A DNA stretch of 64,000 bases from Lachnospiraceae bacterium. Its GTDB lineage: Bacteria > Bacillota > Clostridia > Lachnospirales > Lachnospiraceae. Below, in pieces: positions 34,436-42,440 of the stretch. The position numbers were made by a program, and so were the translations under genes. The notes beneath the pieces are model-generated. The model saw only the letters and a program-made list of their open reading frames with translations. It made no database searches and was not told the DNA's origin. Positions within the stretch are counted from its first letter, which is position 1; every line of letters starts with the position of its first letter. The DNA is taken from the NCBI GenBank assembly GCA_017431345.1, contig JAFRLH010000042.1:1-64000 (forward strand), written 5' to 3'.

Positions 34436-35962
34436 TCAGTGCAGTTCTCCGATCTCCTCCTCGACCAGCTGCAGCAGTTCCCTGTTGTGGATCAGATTCC
34501 GGAGGAACTGAATGTGGGGATACAGATATTCATCAACGGTCATCAGCGGCACATCCTCCGCGATCCTGTCATAGATCTTCTTTGAAACGGAGGAAACGGG
34601 CGTTTCTTCATCCGCAAAGCTCTGGGCTTCATAGTTGGAAAGCAGTTCGATCGCCAGGACATATTCCAGCTTTTCACTGATATTGTATGCTTTCTTTGCG
34701 GCGTTGTAGCCCATGGCAACATAATCTTCCTGGTTGACGCAGGTCGGCGTATTGTCAACAGTCGCCGGATGGGAAAGGATCCGCATGCTGTTGATCAGGC
34801 CGGCCTGGGTATACTGGGGGATCATCAGACCTGAATTCAGGCCCGGGTTGCGGATCATGAAGGACGGATATCCGCTGTGTCCTTCATCGATCAGTCTGTT
34901 GTTCCTTCTCTCAGACATCTTTGCGAGCATCGTTGCCGCGATCGCGCAGGAATCCATCTCGACACCGACATAGGCGGAATCCGCGTTGCAGGCCGAGATC
35001 ACATCTTCCTCACCGTCCTCCGGCCAGATGATCGGATTGTCGCAGCAGGAATTCATCTCGATCTCGATCGTGCGTTTTGCATCATAAAGCGTCTTCTTTG
35101 CAGCGCCGTGCAGCTGGGGAATGCACCGCAGGGACAGCGCGTCCTGCAGATGGCTTCCTTCCGCCGCCTTGATGACAGCAGAATCGGCCAGGATCCGGCG
35201 GACGTTTTCCGCAGAGGAAGCCTGGTCTTTATGCGGACGTACGGACATGACTCTGGGATCGAACGCGCGGATCAGCCCTTTGCTGTTCTCCAGGGAAAGA
35301 GAACCGATAATATCCGCTGTTTTCGCGGCTCCCAGCATGTCGTAGACCGCCAGCGCGCCCATCGCCGTGGGGGAAGTAGTACCGGAAACCAGCGCAAGCC
35401 CTTCCTTGGAAGCCAGCGTGATGGGCTTCAGTCCCGCTCTTGCCAGCGCTTCCCTGCCGTCCAGCAGTTCTCCCTCGAACCAGGCTTTTCCTTCCCCGAT
35501 GAGAACAAGCGCCATATGCGCTTCCGGACTCAGATAACCCACGGATCCGTCTCCCGGCGCCCAGGGCGTCAGATTGCGGTTAAGGAACTCACGGTACATT
35601 TCAAGGACGATCATGCGGACGCCGGAGTAACCCTGTCCGAGGTTCTGGAGCACCATCAGCATCGTTCCGCGGACAACTTCTTCCGAAAGAGGGACGCCTA
35701 CCGATACTGAATGAGAAAGAAGGATGTTCTTCTGCAGCGTCGCAGCTTCTTCTGCGCTGATCGTCTTGGAGCAGAGCGATCCGAAGCCGGTCGTCACGCC
35801 GTACATCGGCTTTTCCTCTGCCGTCCACTGATCGACCAGGCCTCTGGCTTTCTTTACCCTTGCTTCATAGGCTTCCGAAAAGTTCACGGGCACATGATAA
35901 CGTACGACTTCAATAAAATCCTCCAGCGAGAGAGGTTCTCCCAGCATAACCCAGCTCTTCAT
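34436..35962 (-). CDS. HAL-superfamily lyase lacking the MIO triad, ergothionase-like
   Basis: A 508-residue member of the histidine/aromatic ammonia-lyase fold. The loop that normally holds Ala-Ser-Gly reads GDGSVGYLSPEAHM: after GSVG, the Ala is Tyr and three residues are missing, so no MIO can form. The rest is conserved (VTTGFGS, MNSCCDNPII, NQEDYVAM). Ergothionase, known from Treponema denticola and many gut bacteria, is a HAL relative that works without MIO because trimethylamine leaves easily. I therefore prefer ergothionase or a similar betaine lyase, but the assignment is recalled, not computed. It is first in an operon with the three molybdenum hydroxylase subunits. Confidence 0.75.
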   Translation of the reverse strand: MKSWVMLGEPLSLEDFIEVVRYHVPVNFSEAYEARVKKARGLVDQWTAEEKPMYGVTTGFGSLCSKTISAEEAATLQKNILLSHSVSVGVPLSEEVVRGTMLMVLQNLGQGYSGVRMIVLEMYREFLNRNLTPWAPGDGSVGYLSPEAHMALVLIGEGKAWFEGELLDGREALARAGLKPITLASKEGLALVSGTTSPTAMGALAVYDMLGAAKTADIIGSLSLENSKGLIRAFDPRVMSVRPHKDQASSAENVRRILADSAVIKAAEGSHLQDALSLRCIPQLHGAAKKTLYDAKRTIEIEMNSCCDNPIIWPEDGEEDVISACNADSAYVGVEMDSCAIAATMLAKMSERRNNRLIDEGHSGYPSFMIRNPGLNSGLMIPQYTQAGLINSMRILSHPATVDNTPTCVNQEDYVAMGYNAAKKAYNISEKLEYVLAIELLSNYEAQSFADEETPVSSVSKKIYDRIAEDVPLMTVDEYLYPHIQFLRNLIHNRELLQLVEEEIGELH

Positions 35963-36065
35963 TGATGGTTTCCTCCTTCTGAAATCTGCCGTTTTATCTC
36001 TAAAATTCTGGAATAATTAGGACAAAAAACGACGCAGTTATAATTTTTTGCTGCTTTTTACACAA

Positions 36066-36095
36066 ATTTTATATTATTATAGACTAGAAAACGTC
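36066..36095 (-). promoter_or_regulatory. Regulon element B with -10 box (HAL-like/molybdenum operon)
   Basis: Minus-strand GACGTTTTCTAGTC, ten bases, then TAAAAT. The half-sites TAGAC and GTCTA form a dyad. A plus-strand promoter for the BTAD gene starts 28 bases away, so the element may serve both directions. Confidence 0.7.
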
Positions 36096-36123
36096 TAAAA
36101 TCCACACATTATTGTTCAATTCA

Positions 36124-36152
36124 TTGCCTCTTTGTCAAAACTATGGTATATT
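36124..36152 (+). promoter_or_regulatory. Predicted promoter of the large BTAD regulator
   Basis: TTGCCT, a 17-base spacer and TATATT, 41 bases before the start codon and divergent from element B. Confidence 0.6.
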
Positions 36153-36192
36153 TGCAACATATTTACTATGCTGCTCCGGGGGGGGACACATA

Positions 36193-39159
36193 ATGCACAG
36201 GATCACTGTACAGCTGTTTCATATGCCTGTCATCAGACTGGACGGGAATGTCATCACATTTCCCCTGAAAAAAGCGGACGCCCTTTTTTTCTATATGTGC
36301 ATCGAAAAGTCGGCTACGAGAACGAGGCTTGCTTCCCTTCTCTGGGGCGGCGCTTCCGATGATGCAGCCAGAAAGAATCTGCGGAACGCGCTCTACGCCA
36401 TTAAGCAGACGTTCGGCTTCGATCCTTTTGAGTCTCCGAAAAAGCAGATCCTCCGGCTGAATTCCGGCGTCTCCTTCGAGATCGACACCGATCTTTTTTC
36501 TGAATCAGGGAATCTTGATCTTTATCAGGATGAGTTCTTAAGCGGATTTTCCCTGAAGGATTCCTATGAATTTGATGAATGGATGAACGGTGTACGGACC
36601 CATTTTGCAGACCTGTATCTGCAGCAGCTGTACCAGCATTTTTTCGATATTCCTGCTGCCAGCGTATCCGAACGCGAAGAGGTGTATCACAGATATACGG
36701 CTGCCGATCCGCTGGATGAGCGGATCTACCTGCAGATGATCCGTACATACCAGGAGAATGGCCAGCTCCTGAAAGGAATCCGGTGTTATGAGGAACTCTC
36801 TTCCCGTCTCAGGGAAGAGCTTGGCATCTCTCCCTCCCGGGAAGCCCTTCTGCTCTTTCATGAAATGGAACGCCAGTGGAAGAACCAGGATACCGGTCCG
36901 CAGGAAGACCGCTCTGAGAACCTGCTCATCGGAAGGGAACGTGAGCTGTCCGTTCTGAAGAAAGCCTGCCACAATCTGTTTCTCCATAAAGGCGGGACCG
37001 TATTTGTATCCGGTGAGAAAGGAATTGGAAAAACGTATCTCTGTGACAGCTTTCTGGGCACGCTCGATTCCCAGACTGCCCTTATCTTACGCGCAGACTG
37101 CTTTGAGCAGGAAATGCAGGTCCCACTGCGGCCATGGAACGCCATTCTTTCACAGATCCGCCGGTTCCTGCAGACTTCCTCCATAAAAGTGCCCGGAAAG
37201 AGCATGGAGATCATACGCTCCTGCTTCCCGACGATCGATTCCTTCAGTTCTCCCGGACTGCTGGTCCCCGGTTCTTCTGCCGCTTATAATTACAGAGCTG
37301 TCAAAAATGCCGTGCTCCAGCTTCTTTCCACAATCGGATCAGCCATCCCCGTGATCCTGTATGTCAATGATCTGACCAACATGGATCAGCTGAGCGCAGA
37401 CTGGCTCTCTTCCCTGATCAGACACAATCAGGGCGATATTCTGGTCATCGTGACCTGCCCTCTGCTGATGAATCCGTGGTGGGAAAAATATACCGGCAAT
37501 CTTGTGCGCTTAAAAAACGTACAGAAAATCATTCTCTCCCCGCTTACGCAGGATGAAGTCGGGCAGTATCTTGAGAAGCTGCTTCCTGACAGGGAGATCA
37601 CATCCGCGCTGATAGATTCTGTCCTTAAAGAATGCAGGGGCAACCCTTTCTTTCTGAACGTGATCACGGAAAACATGGCCGCCCCGGACAGTACCTGGCG
37701 CGTTTCGGGCGCGATGGATATCCTTCATTCTTCCGTAGCTTCGCTGCCTGTCAATGAGCGCCGGATCCTGGATCTTATCTCTGTTTTTCAGGACGGTGCA
37801 GACGTTGACGCGCTTTCCTTTATCACCGGCATAGATCCGATCCATCTGGTCGATATTCTGGACGATCTGATCAGCAGGGAATATATGACTGAAGAAGTAC
37901 GGGGAGAACTGTCCGTATTCCGTTTCCGGCAGAGCATCATGCAGGAATTTGTCCGGCGGCATCTTTCCGTTTCCAAATCCCGTCTCTATCACAAAAGGAT
38001 CGCAGAGTATATCCTCCAGAGCAGCCGGCCTCACAACAGTTTCTGGTATTCCGGCCTGATCCATCACTATAAAGAGAGCGGATTGCCGGCGGACAGTCTC
38101 TATTACCGCATCCTGCAGTTGGAAGCCTATTCAAACTACAGCTACGACCTTTATCCCGTTCTGCCGGTCTCTGAAGAAGGGGAAACCGGCAGCACCGCTG
38201 AAGTACTCGGGGAACTGCTGTCTCTCAGACAGGAACTCTCCCGCTGCTATACATTGTATCCCGATCAGATCCCTTATGAGGATGCAGAATACCGGCTGAA
38301 CCTGATCATTGCACGCATCGCCATTCAGCAGGGAGATTACGATACCGGACTGAAGACGCTGGAAAAAGGGACCGGCTGTCAGGATAACCGTCTTTTCCGC
38401 GCATACAGGCGTCAGCTCGTATACTACGGCATACAGACATGGAATCTTTCGGTAATGAAAAAGGCGCTGGAGGACTGTCTTGGAACAGACGCTTCGACCG
38501 GGGAGATCCAGGAACTGGCAGTCGACCACCGTCTGCAGGGGCTCTATCACAACATGATGGGAGAATTTTCGGAATCAGACCGGCTTCTGGAAACCGCTGT
38601 AAAGGAATTTCAGTCCGCTCCGCTTACGCTGCAGTCCTATACGATCAATATTGCCGCATGCTACAATTATCTGGGGGAAAATGCCAGAAAACAGGGGAAT
38701 TACAGAAAGGCGCTGGGGCATTTTCAGGCTGCTCTTGCTTTGTGCCGCGAAAATGATCAGATGGAGAATCCGACCTTTTATGTCAACATGACCAGGACCT
38801 ATATTGCACTCGGGGATTATGAAAAAGCACGGCGGTGCATTCTTAAGAGCAGAGCACTGTATGATTCCTCCGATGTGCAGATGTGCCGGAGCCTCAGTTA
38901 TATCTGTGAATGCTTTCTGGAACATAAGACCGGGCGGATCAGGCAGAGCAGAAGCGCTCTTGAAATGGCAAAACAGACGTATGCTGTTCTCGGTTCGCCA
39001 AGGGATGCGCTGTATTTCTTCAGGGCTGCCGCCTATCTGAAAAGAACATCGCCGGAAGATTATTCCGATCTCCTGCCGGAGCCATGGGAATACTACAGAG
39101 ACAATGCCGACAGGATCTCAGATAGTTTTTCCGCACTTTCCTCTGAAATCAAGATATGA
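36193..39159 (+). CDS. BTAD/AAA-type transcriptional regulator, large form
   Basis: A 988-residue regulator. Residues 1-100 are a winged helix, followed by the bacterial transcriptional activation domain (about 105-235), an AAA-type NTPase (Walker A GEKGIGKT, 274-281), and TPR-like repeats at the C-terminus (about 700-950). This is SARP/MalT-like. GGGGGG lies seven bases before the ATG. It is divergent from the HAL-like operon, so it likely controls it and perhaps the shared element. A shorter relative is at 56 kb. Confidence 0.85.
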   Translation: MHRITVQLFHMPVIRLDGNVITFPLKKADALFFYMCIEKSATRTRLASLLWGGASDDAARKNLRNALYAIKQTFGFDPFESPKKQILRLNSGVSFEIDTDLFSESGNLDLYQDEFLSGFSLKDSYEFDEWMNGVRTHFADLYLQQLYQHFFDIPAASVSEREEVYHRYTAADPLDERIYLQMIRTYQENGQLLKGIRCYEELSSRLREELGISPSREALLLFHEMERQWKNQDTGPQEDRSENLLIGRERELSVLKKACHNLFLHKGGTVFVSGEKGIGKTYLCDSFLGTLDSQTALILRADCFEQEMQVPLRPWNAILSQIRRFLQTSSIKVPGKSMEIIRSCFPTIDSFSSPGLLVPGSSAAYNYRAVKNAVLQLLSTIGSAIPVILYVNDLTNMDQLSADWLSSLIRHNQGDILVIVTCPLLMNPWWEKYTGNLVRLKNVQKIILSPLTQDEVGQYLEKLLPDREITSALIDSVLKECRGNPFFLNVITENMAAPDSTWRVSGAMDILHSSVASLPVNERRILDLISVFQDGADVDALSFITGIDPIHLVDILDDLISREYMTEEVRGELSVFRFRQSIMQEFVRRHLSVSKSRLYHKRIAEYILQSSRPHNSFWYSGLIHHYKESGLPADSLYYRILQLEAYSNYSYDLYPVLPVSEEGETGSTAEVLGELLSLRQELSRCYTLYPDQIPYEDAEYRLNLIIARIAIQQGDYDTGLKTLEKGTGCQDNRLFRAYRRQLVYYGIQTWNLSVMKKALEDCLGTDASTGEIQELAVDHRLQGLYHNMMGEFSESDRLLETAVKEFQSAPLTLQSYTINIAACYNYLGENARKQGNYRKALGHFQAALALCRENDQMENPTFYVNMTRTYIALGDYEKARRCILKSRALYDSSDVQMCRSLSYICECFLEHKTGRIRQSRSALEMAKQTYAVLGSPRDALYFFRAAAYLKRTSPEDYSDLLPEPWEYYRDNADRISDSFSALSSEIKI

Positions 39160-39161
39160 AA

Positions 39162-39189
39162 AAATCCGCAGGAGTGGTCCTGCGGATTT
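39162..39189. terminator. Bidirectional terminator
   Basis: A perfect 12-base AAATCCGCAGGA stem with a four-base loop between the convergent BTAD and fchA genes. Confidence 0.85.
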
Positions 39190-39208
39190 CCTTATATGTG
39201 ATGTTTTT

Positions 39209-39844
39209 TCAGAAATCGGAAGTCAACTCTGTGGCTGCGAACACTTCCTTCTCCCCTGCGATCGCCTGCGCGATCAGTCCGTCGACCTTCTTTGCAAGCT
39301 CTGCGGTAAACGCCTCATCCTTAATGGATGCAAGGTTGATGCGGCAGTTAAGCGCTGTTCCGAGTACGGCTGTCCTTGCCATCATGCATCCGACAAGCGC
39401 ATCCGTCACTGCATTGGCATTGCCTTTTTCCACTGCGATCTTCGCGAGCGGAATGATCTTCACTGCAGCTTCAGCCGCTGCAACAGGAACAAGCGCCGCT
39501 GCTTTCAGGCCTTCCTGCATGGCAGCGCGTCTGGCAGCCTTTTCTTCGTCCGTATTCTTGGGAAGCTTCAGCGCGTCCATATACTGATTGAAGGATTCGG
39601 TATCCTTATCCACGGCAGCCAGAAGTTCTTCCTTGATGACCATCGCTTCGTCACGGACTTTGATCATATCCTCTTCGGAGGTTGCATATTTTTCACGGCC
39701 GATGGTCAGTCTTGCGACCATCTCCTCCAGCGATGCAGCCAGAGAACCTGCCAGTGCGGAGATGCTGCCGCCGCCGGGGGCGGGAGCGTCCGAGGATGTA
39801 AGCTGGGTGAAATCCGTAACTGTCATATCGATTAATTTGCCCAT
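39209..39844 (-). CDS. fchA: Formimidoyltetrahydrofolate cyclodeaminase
   Basis: Converts 5-formimino-THF to 5,10-methenyl-THF and ammonia. The 211-residue protein is all-helical with the family sequence SSDAPAPGGGSISALAGSLAASL. It is separate from FtcD, unlike the fused mammalian form. The ribosome site GGGAGAGG belongs to a small repeat found again before hutI. It ends the hutU-hutI-ftcD-fchA operon. Confidence 0.93.
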   Translation of the reverse strand: MGKLIDMTVTDFTQLTSSDAPAPGGGSISALAGSLAASLEEMVARLTIGREKYATSEEDMIKVRDEAMVIKEELLAAVDKDTESFNQYMDALKLPKNTDEEKAARRAAMQEGLKAAALVPVAAAEAAVKIIPLAKIAVEKGNANAVTDALVGCMMARTAVLGTALNCRINLASIKDEAFTAELAKKVDGLIAQAIAGEKEVFAATELTSDF

Positions 39845-39846
39845 AT

Positions 39847-39902
39847 AACCTCTCCCGGCACGAACGTGCCGCCCTCTCGTAAAGGAGAGGGCAATTCCTT
39901 CC
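39847..39902 (-). repeat. Leader repeat containing the fchA ribosome site
   Basis: The minus-strand RNA has GCCCTCTC/GAGAGGGC and GGCAC/GTGCC stems, then the ribosome site GGGAGAGG, which could instead pair with the first CCCTCTCC. A second copy lies before hutI. Confidence 0.65.
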
Positions 39903-39935
39903 GTCGCTAACGCGACACCTTCACGGTTTCTTTAA

Positions 39936-40832
39936 TCAGTCGTACAGTCTGGTCTCAAGTACCTGGTTGATGCTGAAGTCTTCGATGCCGAGATAGTACT
40001 CAGCGCAGTCTACCAGCGCCTGCATGGGAACAAGGCCGATCACTTCGCTACCTACTACGTTTACGCCCCAGCGCTTTGCTTCCATCTTGACTGTCTCAAA
40101 TACAGTGTAGATCGCGGTATGGGTATAATCTGTAAGGTTCATGGAGACCTGAGCGATATTTCTGTCCTCAAGCATAACGCCCATCGCCTTGCAGTATGCG
40201 AATCCGCCGCGGATATGACGTACTCTGTCAGCGATCTTCTTGGCGATCTCAAGGTTGGAGGTATCCAGGTTGATGTTGTAAGCCACGAGCGGCATACGGG
40301 CGCCGATCGCTGTTACACCGCCGGTAGGATGGATCGTGTCGGGACCGAAATCCGGTTTCCACATGGGATCTTTCATCTTCTCGGCCATTCCCTCGAACTG
40401 GCCTTTGCGGACCTTGGCAAGGTTCTCGCGATGAGGCGCAGTGGCGGATCTCTCATACAGGAAGAAAGGCTGTCCGAATTTCTCGGAGGCGATCTTTGCA
40501 ACTTCCTTTGCAAGCGCGTCAGCTTCTTCTACGGTCGCGTTCTTTACGGGAATGAAGGGGACAACGTCCACGCAGCCCATTCTGGGGTGCTGGCCTTCAT
40601 GCTTGGTCATGTCGATCAGCTCGACAGCCTTGCCGATGGCTTCTACCATGGCGTCGCGAAGAGGCTCAGGCTCGCCGATGACGGTAACAACGCTTCTGTT
40701 GTGATCCTTGTCGGAGGAGTAGTCAAGAAGCTTTACGCCTTCTTTTCCCCTGAAGCTGTCAACGATCTTTTCGACTTTGTCGAGGTCTCTTCCTTCGCTG
40801 AAATTCGGTACGCATTCGATGATTTTGTTCAT
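39936..40832 (-). CDS. ftcD: Glutamate formimidoyltransferase
   Basis: Transfers the formimino group of N-formiminoglutamate to THF. The 298-residue protein is the monofunctional form. The N-terminus CVPNFSEGRD and the loop MTKHEGQHPRMGCVDVVPFIP with its catalytic His are typical. CAGGAG precedes the ATG. It lies downstream of the R2 repeat and before fchA. Confidence 0.95.
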   Translation of the reverse strand: MNKIIECVPNFSEGRDLDKVEKIVDSFRGKEGVKLLDYSSDKDHNRSVVTVIGEPEPLRDAMVEAIGKAVELIDMTKHEGQHPRMGCVDVVPFIPVKNATVEEADALAKEVAKIASEKFGQPFFLYERSATAPHRENLAKVRKGQFEGMAEKMKDPMWKPDFGPDTIHPTGGVTAIGARMPLVAYNINLDTSNLEIAKKIADRVRHIRGGFAYCKAMGVMLEDRNIAQVSMNLTDYTHTAIYTVFETVKMEAKRWGVNVVGSEVIGLVPMQALVDCAEYYLGIEDFSINQVLETRLYD

Positions 40833-40880
40833 GTTTTTTCTCCTGAATAAATTTTTTATACATCTGTCTGGATCAGCACC

Positions 40881-41066
40881 AGACAGGCGGTCTCAGGCTT
40901 GCCTGCCTGGAAGACTGTGTGTGAAGAGCGACAGTTCACGGCAAAATTGTCGACTGAGGGCAAACGCGCTTTTTGTTTGACCGAAGGAGTGCATATATTT
41001 TGTCCGCGAACGAAGCAATCTGAGGACCCTGTCTTTCAGGCAGGCAAGCCTGAGACCGGCGTCCGG
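40881..41066. repeat. Inverted-repeat element R2, related to R1
   Basis: The flanks GGTCTCAGGCTTGCCTGCCTG (40890-40910) and its complement (41036-41057) close a stem. The interior, about 40922-41018, is roughly 80 percent similar to the R1 right arm. It lies inside the hut operon, between hutI and ftcD. Confidence 0.75.
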
Positions 41067-41084
41067 TAAAACAGCAGTTGGCAG

Positions 41085-42326
41085 TTAACGTTTTACAACT
41101 GTATTTCCTTCTTTGATGACCGTCCCTGCCAGATTGTTTCCGAATCTGTACAGAATGAAATCGAGATTGTCCGCCTTCCAGATGACCAGGTCGGCTTTCT
41201 TTCCGGGCTCGATGCTGCCGATGCTTTCCGCGCGTTTGATCGCTGCGGCAGCATTCAGTGTAACGGCAGTCAGCACTTCTTCCGGTGTCAGCCTGTACTT
41301 GTAGCAGCCAAGGTTCATCGCGAACTGCAGGGAAAGGTTCGGGCAGGAACCGGGGTTGAAATCCGTAGCGATCGCTACAGGGACGCCGGCACTGACCATA
41401 TCCCTGGCTCTGGCAAAGCTCGCATTGAGATAGAACGATGTGGCAGGCAGGCAGCAGGCGACGGTGCCGCCGGCTTTCATGGCCGCGATGCCTTCATCGG
41501 TCGCTACGATCAGATGCTCTGCGGAAACTGCGCCGAGTTCGGCAGTCAGCTCTGTGCCGCCGATGGGATTGATCTCATCCGCATGGATTTTAGGCATCAG
41601 CCCGTATTGCTTTCCGGCTTCAAGGATCCTGCGCGATTCCTCAGCGGTAAATACCCCGGTCTCACAGAACACATCACAGAACTCCGCCAGGCCTTCCTCT
41701 GCCACTTTCGGTATCATTTCTTCACAAACAATACGGATGTATTCTTCGCGGTCTTCCTTATATTCCTCCGGAACTGCATGCGCGCCGAGGAATGTCGGTA
41801 CAAGCTCCACGGGCTGCGTGCCGTTTAAACGTTTGACTGCGCGAAGCTGTTTCAGCTCATCTTCGACCGTAAGGCCGTAGCCGCTCTTGGCTTCGCATGT
41901 GGTGGTTCCCATCTCCAGCATCATGGCAAGCGCTTCCTCAGCCTTATCCGCCAGTTCTTCTTCCGTTGCCTTGCGGGTATTTCTGACTGTGGAAAGGATT
42001 CCGCCGCCCTGTGCGAGAATATCCAGATAAGCAACGCCTTTCAGCTTCAGCGCAAGCTCATGCTCACGCCATCCGCCGAAGACCAGGTGGGTGTGTGCAT
42101 CCACAAGGCCGGGCGTGACAAGCTTGCCGCAGGCATCGGTTACGGTATCCGCCTGTGCATATTCCGCGGGGATTTCGCCTTCGCCGACTGCAGCGATCGT
42201 GCCGTCATCGGCAACAGCGATCCACGCATCCTTATAATATTTGATCTCAGCCTGTTCGGGACCGCAGTGGGCGGCATTGCCAAGCGGTGTCGCAAGCTGT
42301 CCGATGTTTTTGATAAGATGTTTCAT
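41085..42326 (-). CDS. hutI: Imidazolonepropionase
   Basis: Opens imidazolonepropionate to N-formiminoglutamate. This 413-residue amidohydrolase has the metal ligands in DAHTHLVFGGWRE, a HADEINPIGG loop and ATDFNPGS. The start is chosen because GGGAGAGG precedes it, from the leader repeat. It lies between hutU and ftcD. Confidence 0.97.
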   Translation of the reverse strand: MKHLIKNIGQLATPLGNAAHCGPEQAEIKYYKDAWIAVADDGTIAAVGEGEIPAEYAQADTVTDACGKLVTPGLVDAHTHLVFGGWREHELALKLKGVAYLDILAQGGGILSTVRNTRKATEEELADKAEEALAMMLEMGTTTCEAKSGYGLTVEDELKQLRAVKRLNGTQPVELVPTFLGAHAVPEEYKEDREEYIRIVCEEMIPKVAEEGLAEFCDVFCETGVFTAEESRRILEAGKQYGLMPKIHADEINPIGGTELTAELGAVSAEHLIVATDEGIAAMKAGGTVACCLPATSFYLNASFARARDMVSAGVPVAIATDFNPGSCPNLSLQFAMNLGCYKYRLTPEEVLTAVTLNAAAAIKRAESIGSIEPGKKADLVIWKADNLDFILYRFGNNLAGTVIKEGNTVVKR

Positions 42327-42330
42327 AATG

Positions 42331-42385
42331 ACCTCTCCCGGCACTCACGTGCCGCCCTCTCACGAAGGAGAAGGCATTCCCTTCT
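42331..42385 (-). repeat. Leader repeat containing the hutI ribosome site
   Basis: A copy of the fchA leader: GGCAC/GTGCC stem, GAGAGGG, and the ribosome site GGGAGAGG 6 bases before the ATG. A CCCCCGCCGC hairpin (about 42402-42422) separates it from the hutU stop. Confidence 0.65.
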
Positions 42386-42440
42386 GCCCTGACGGGCATA
42401 TCCCCCGCCGCGGCGGCGGGGGAAGGCATTGATCAGATAA

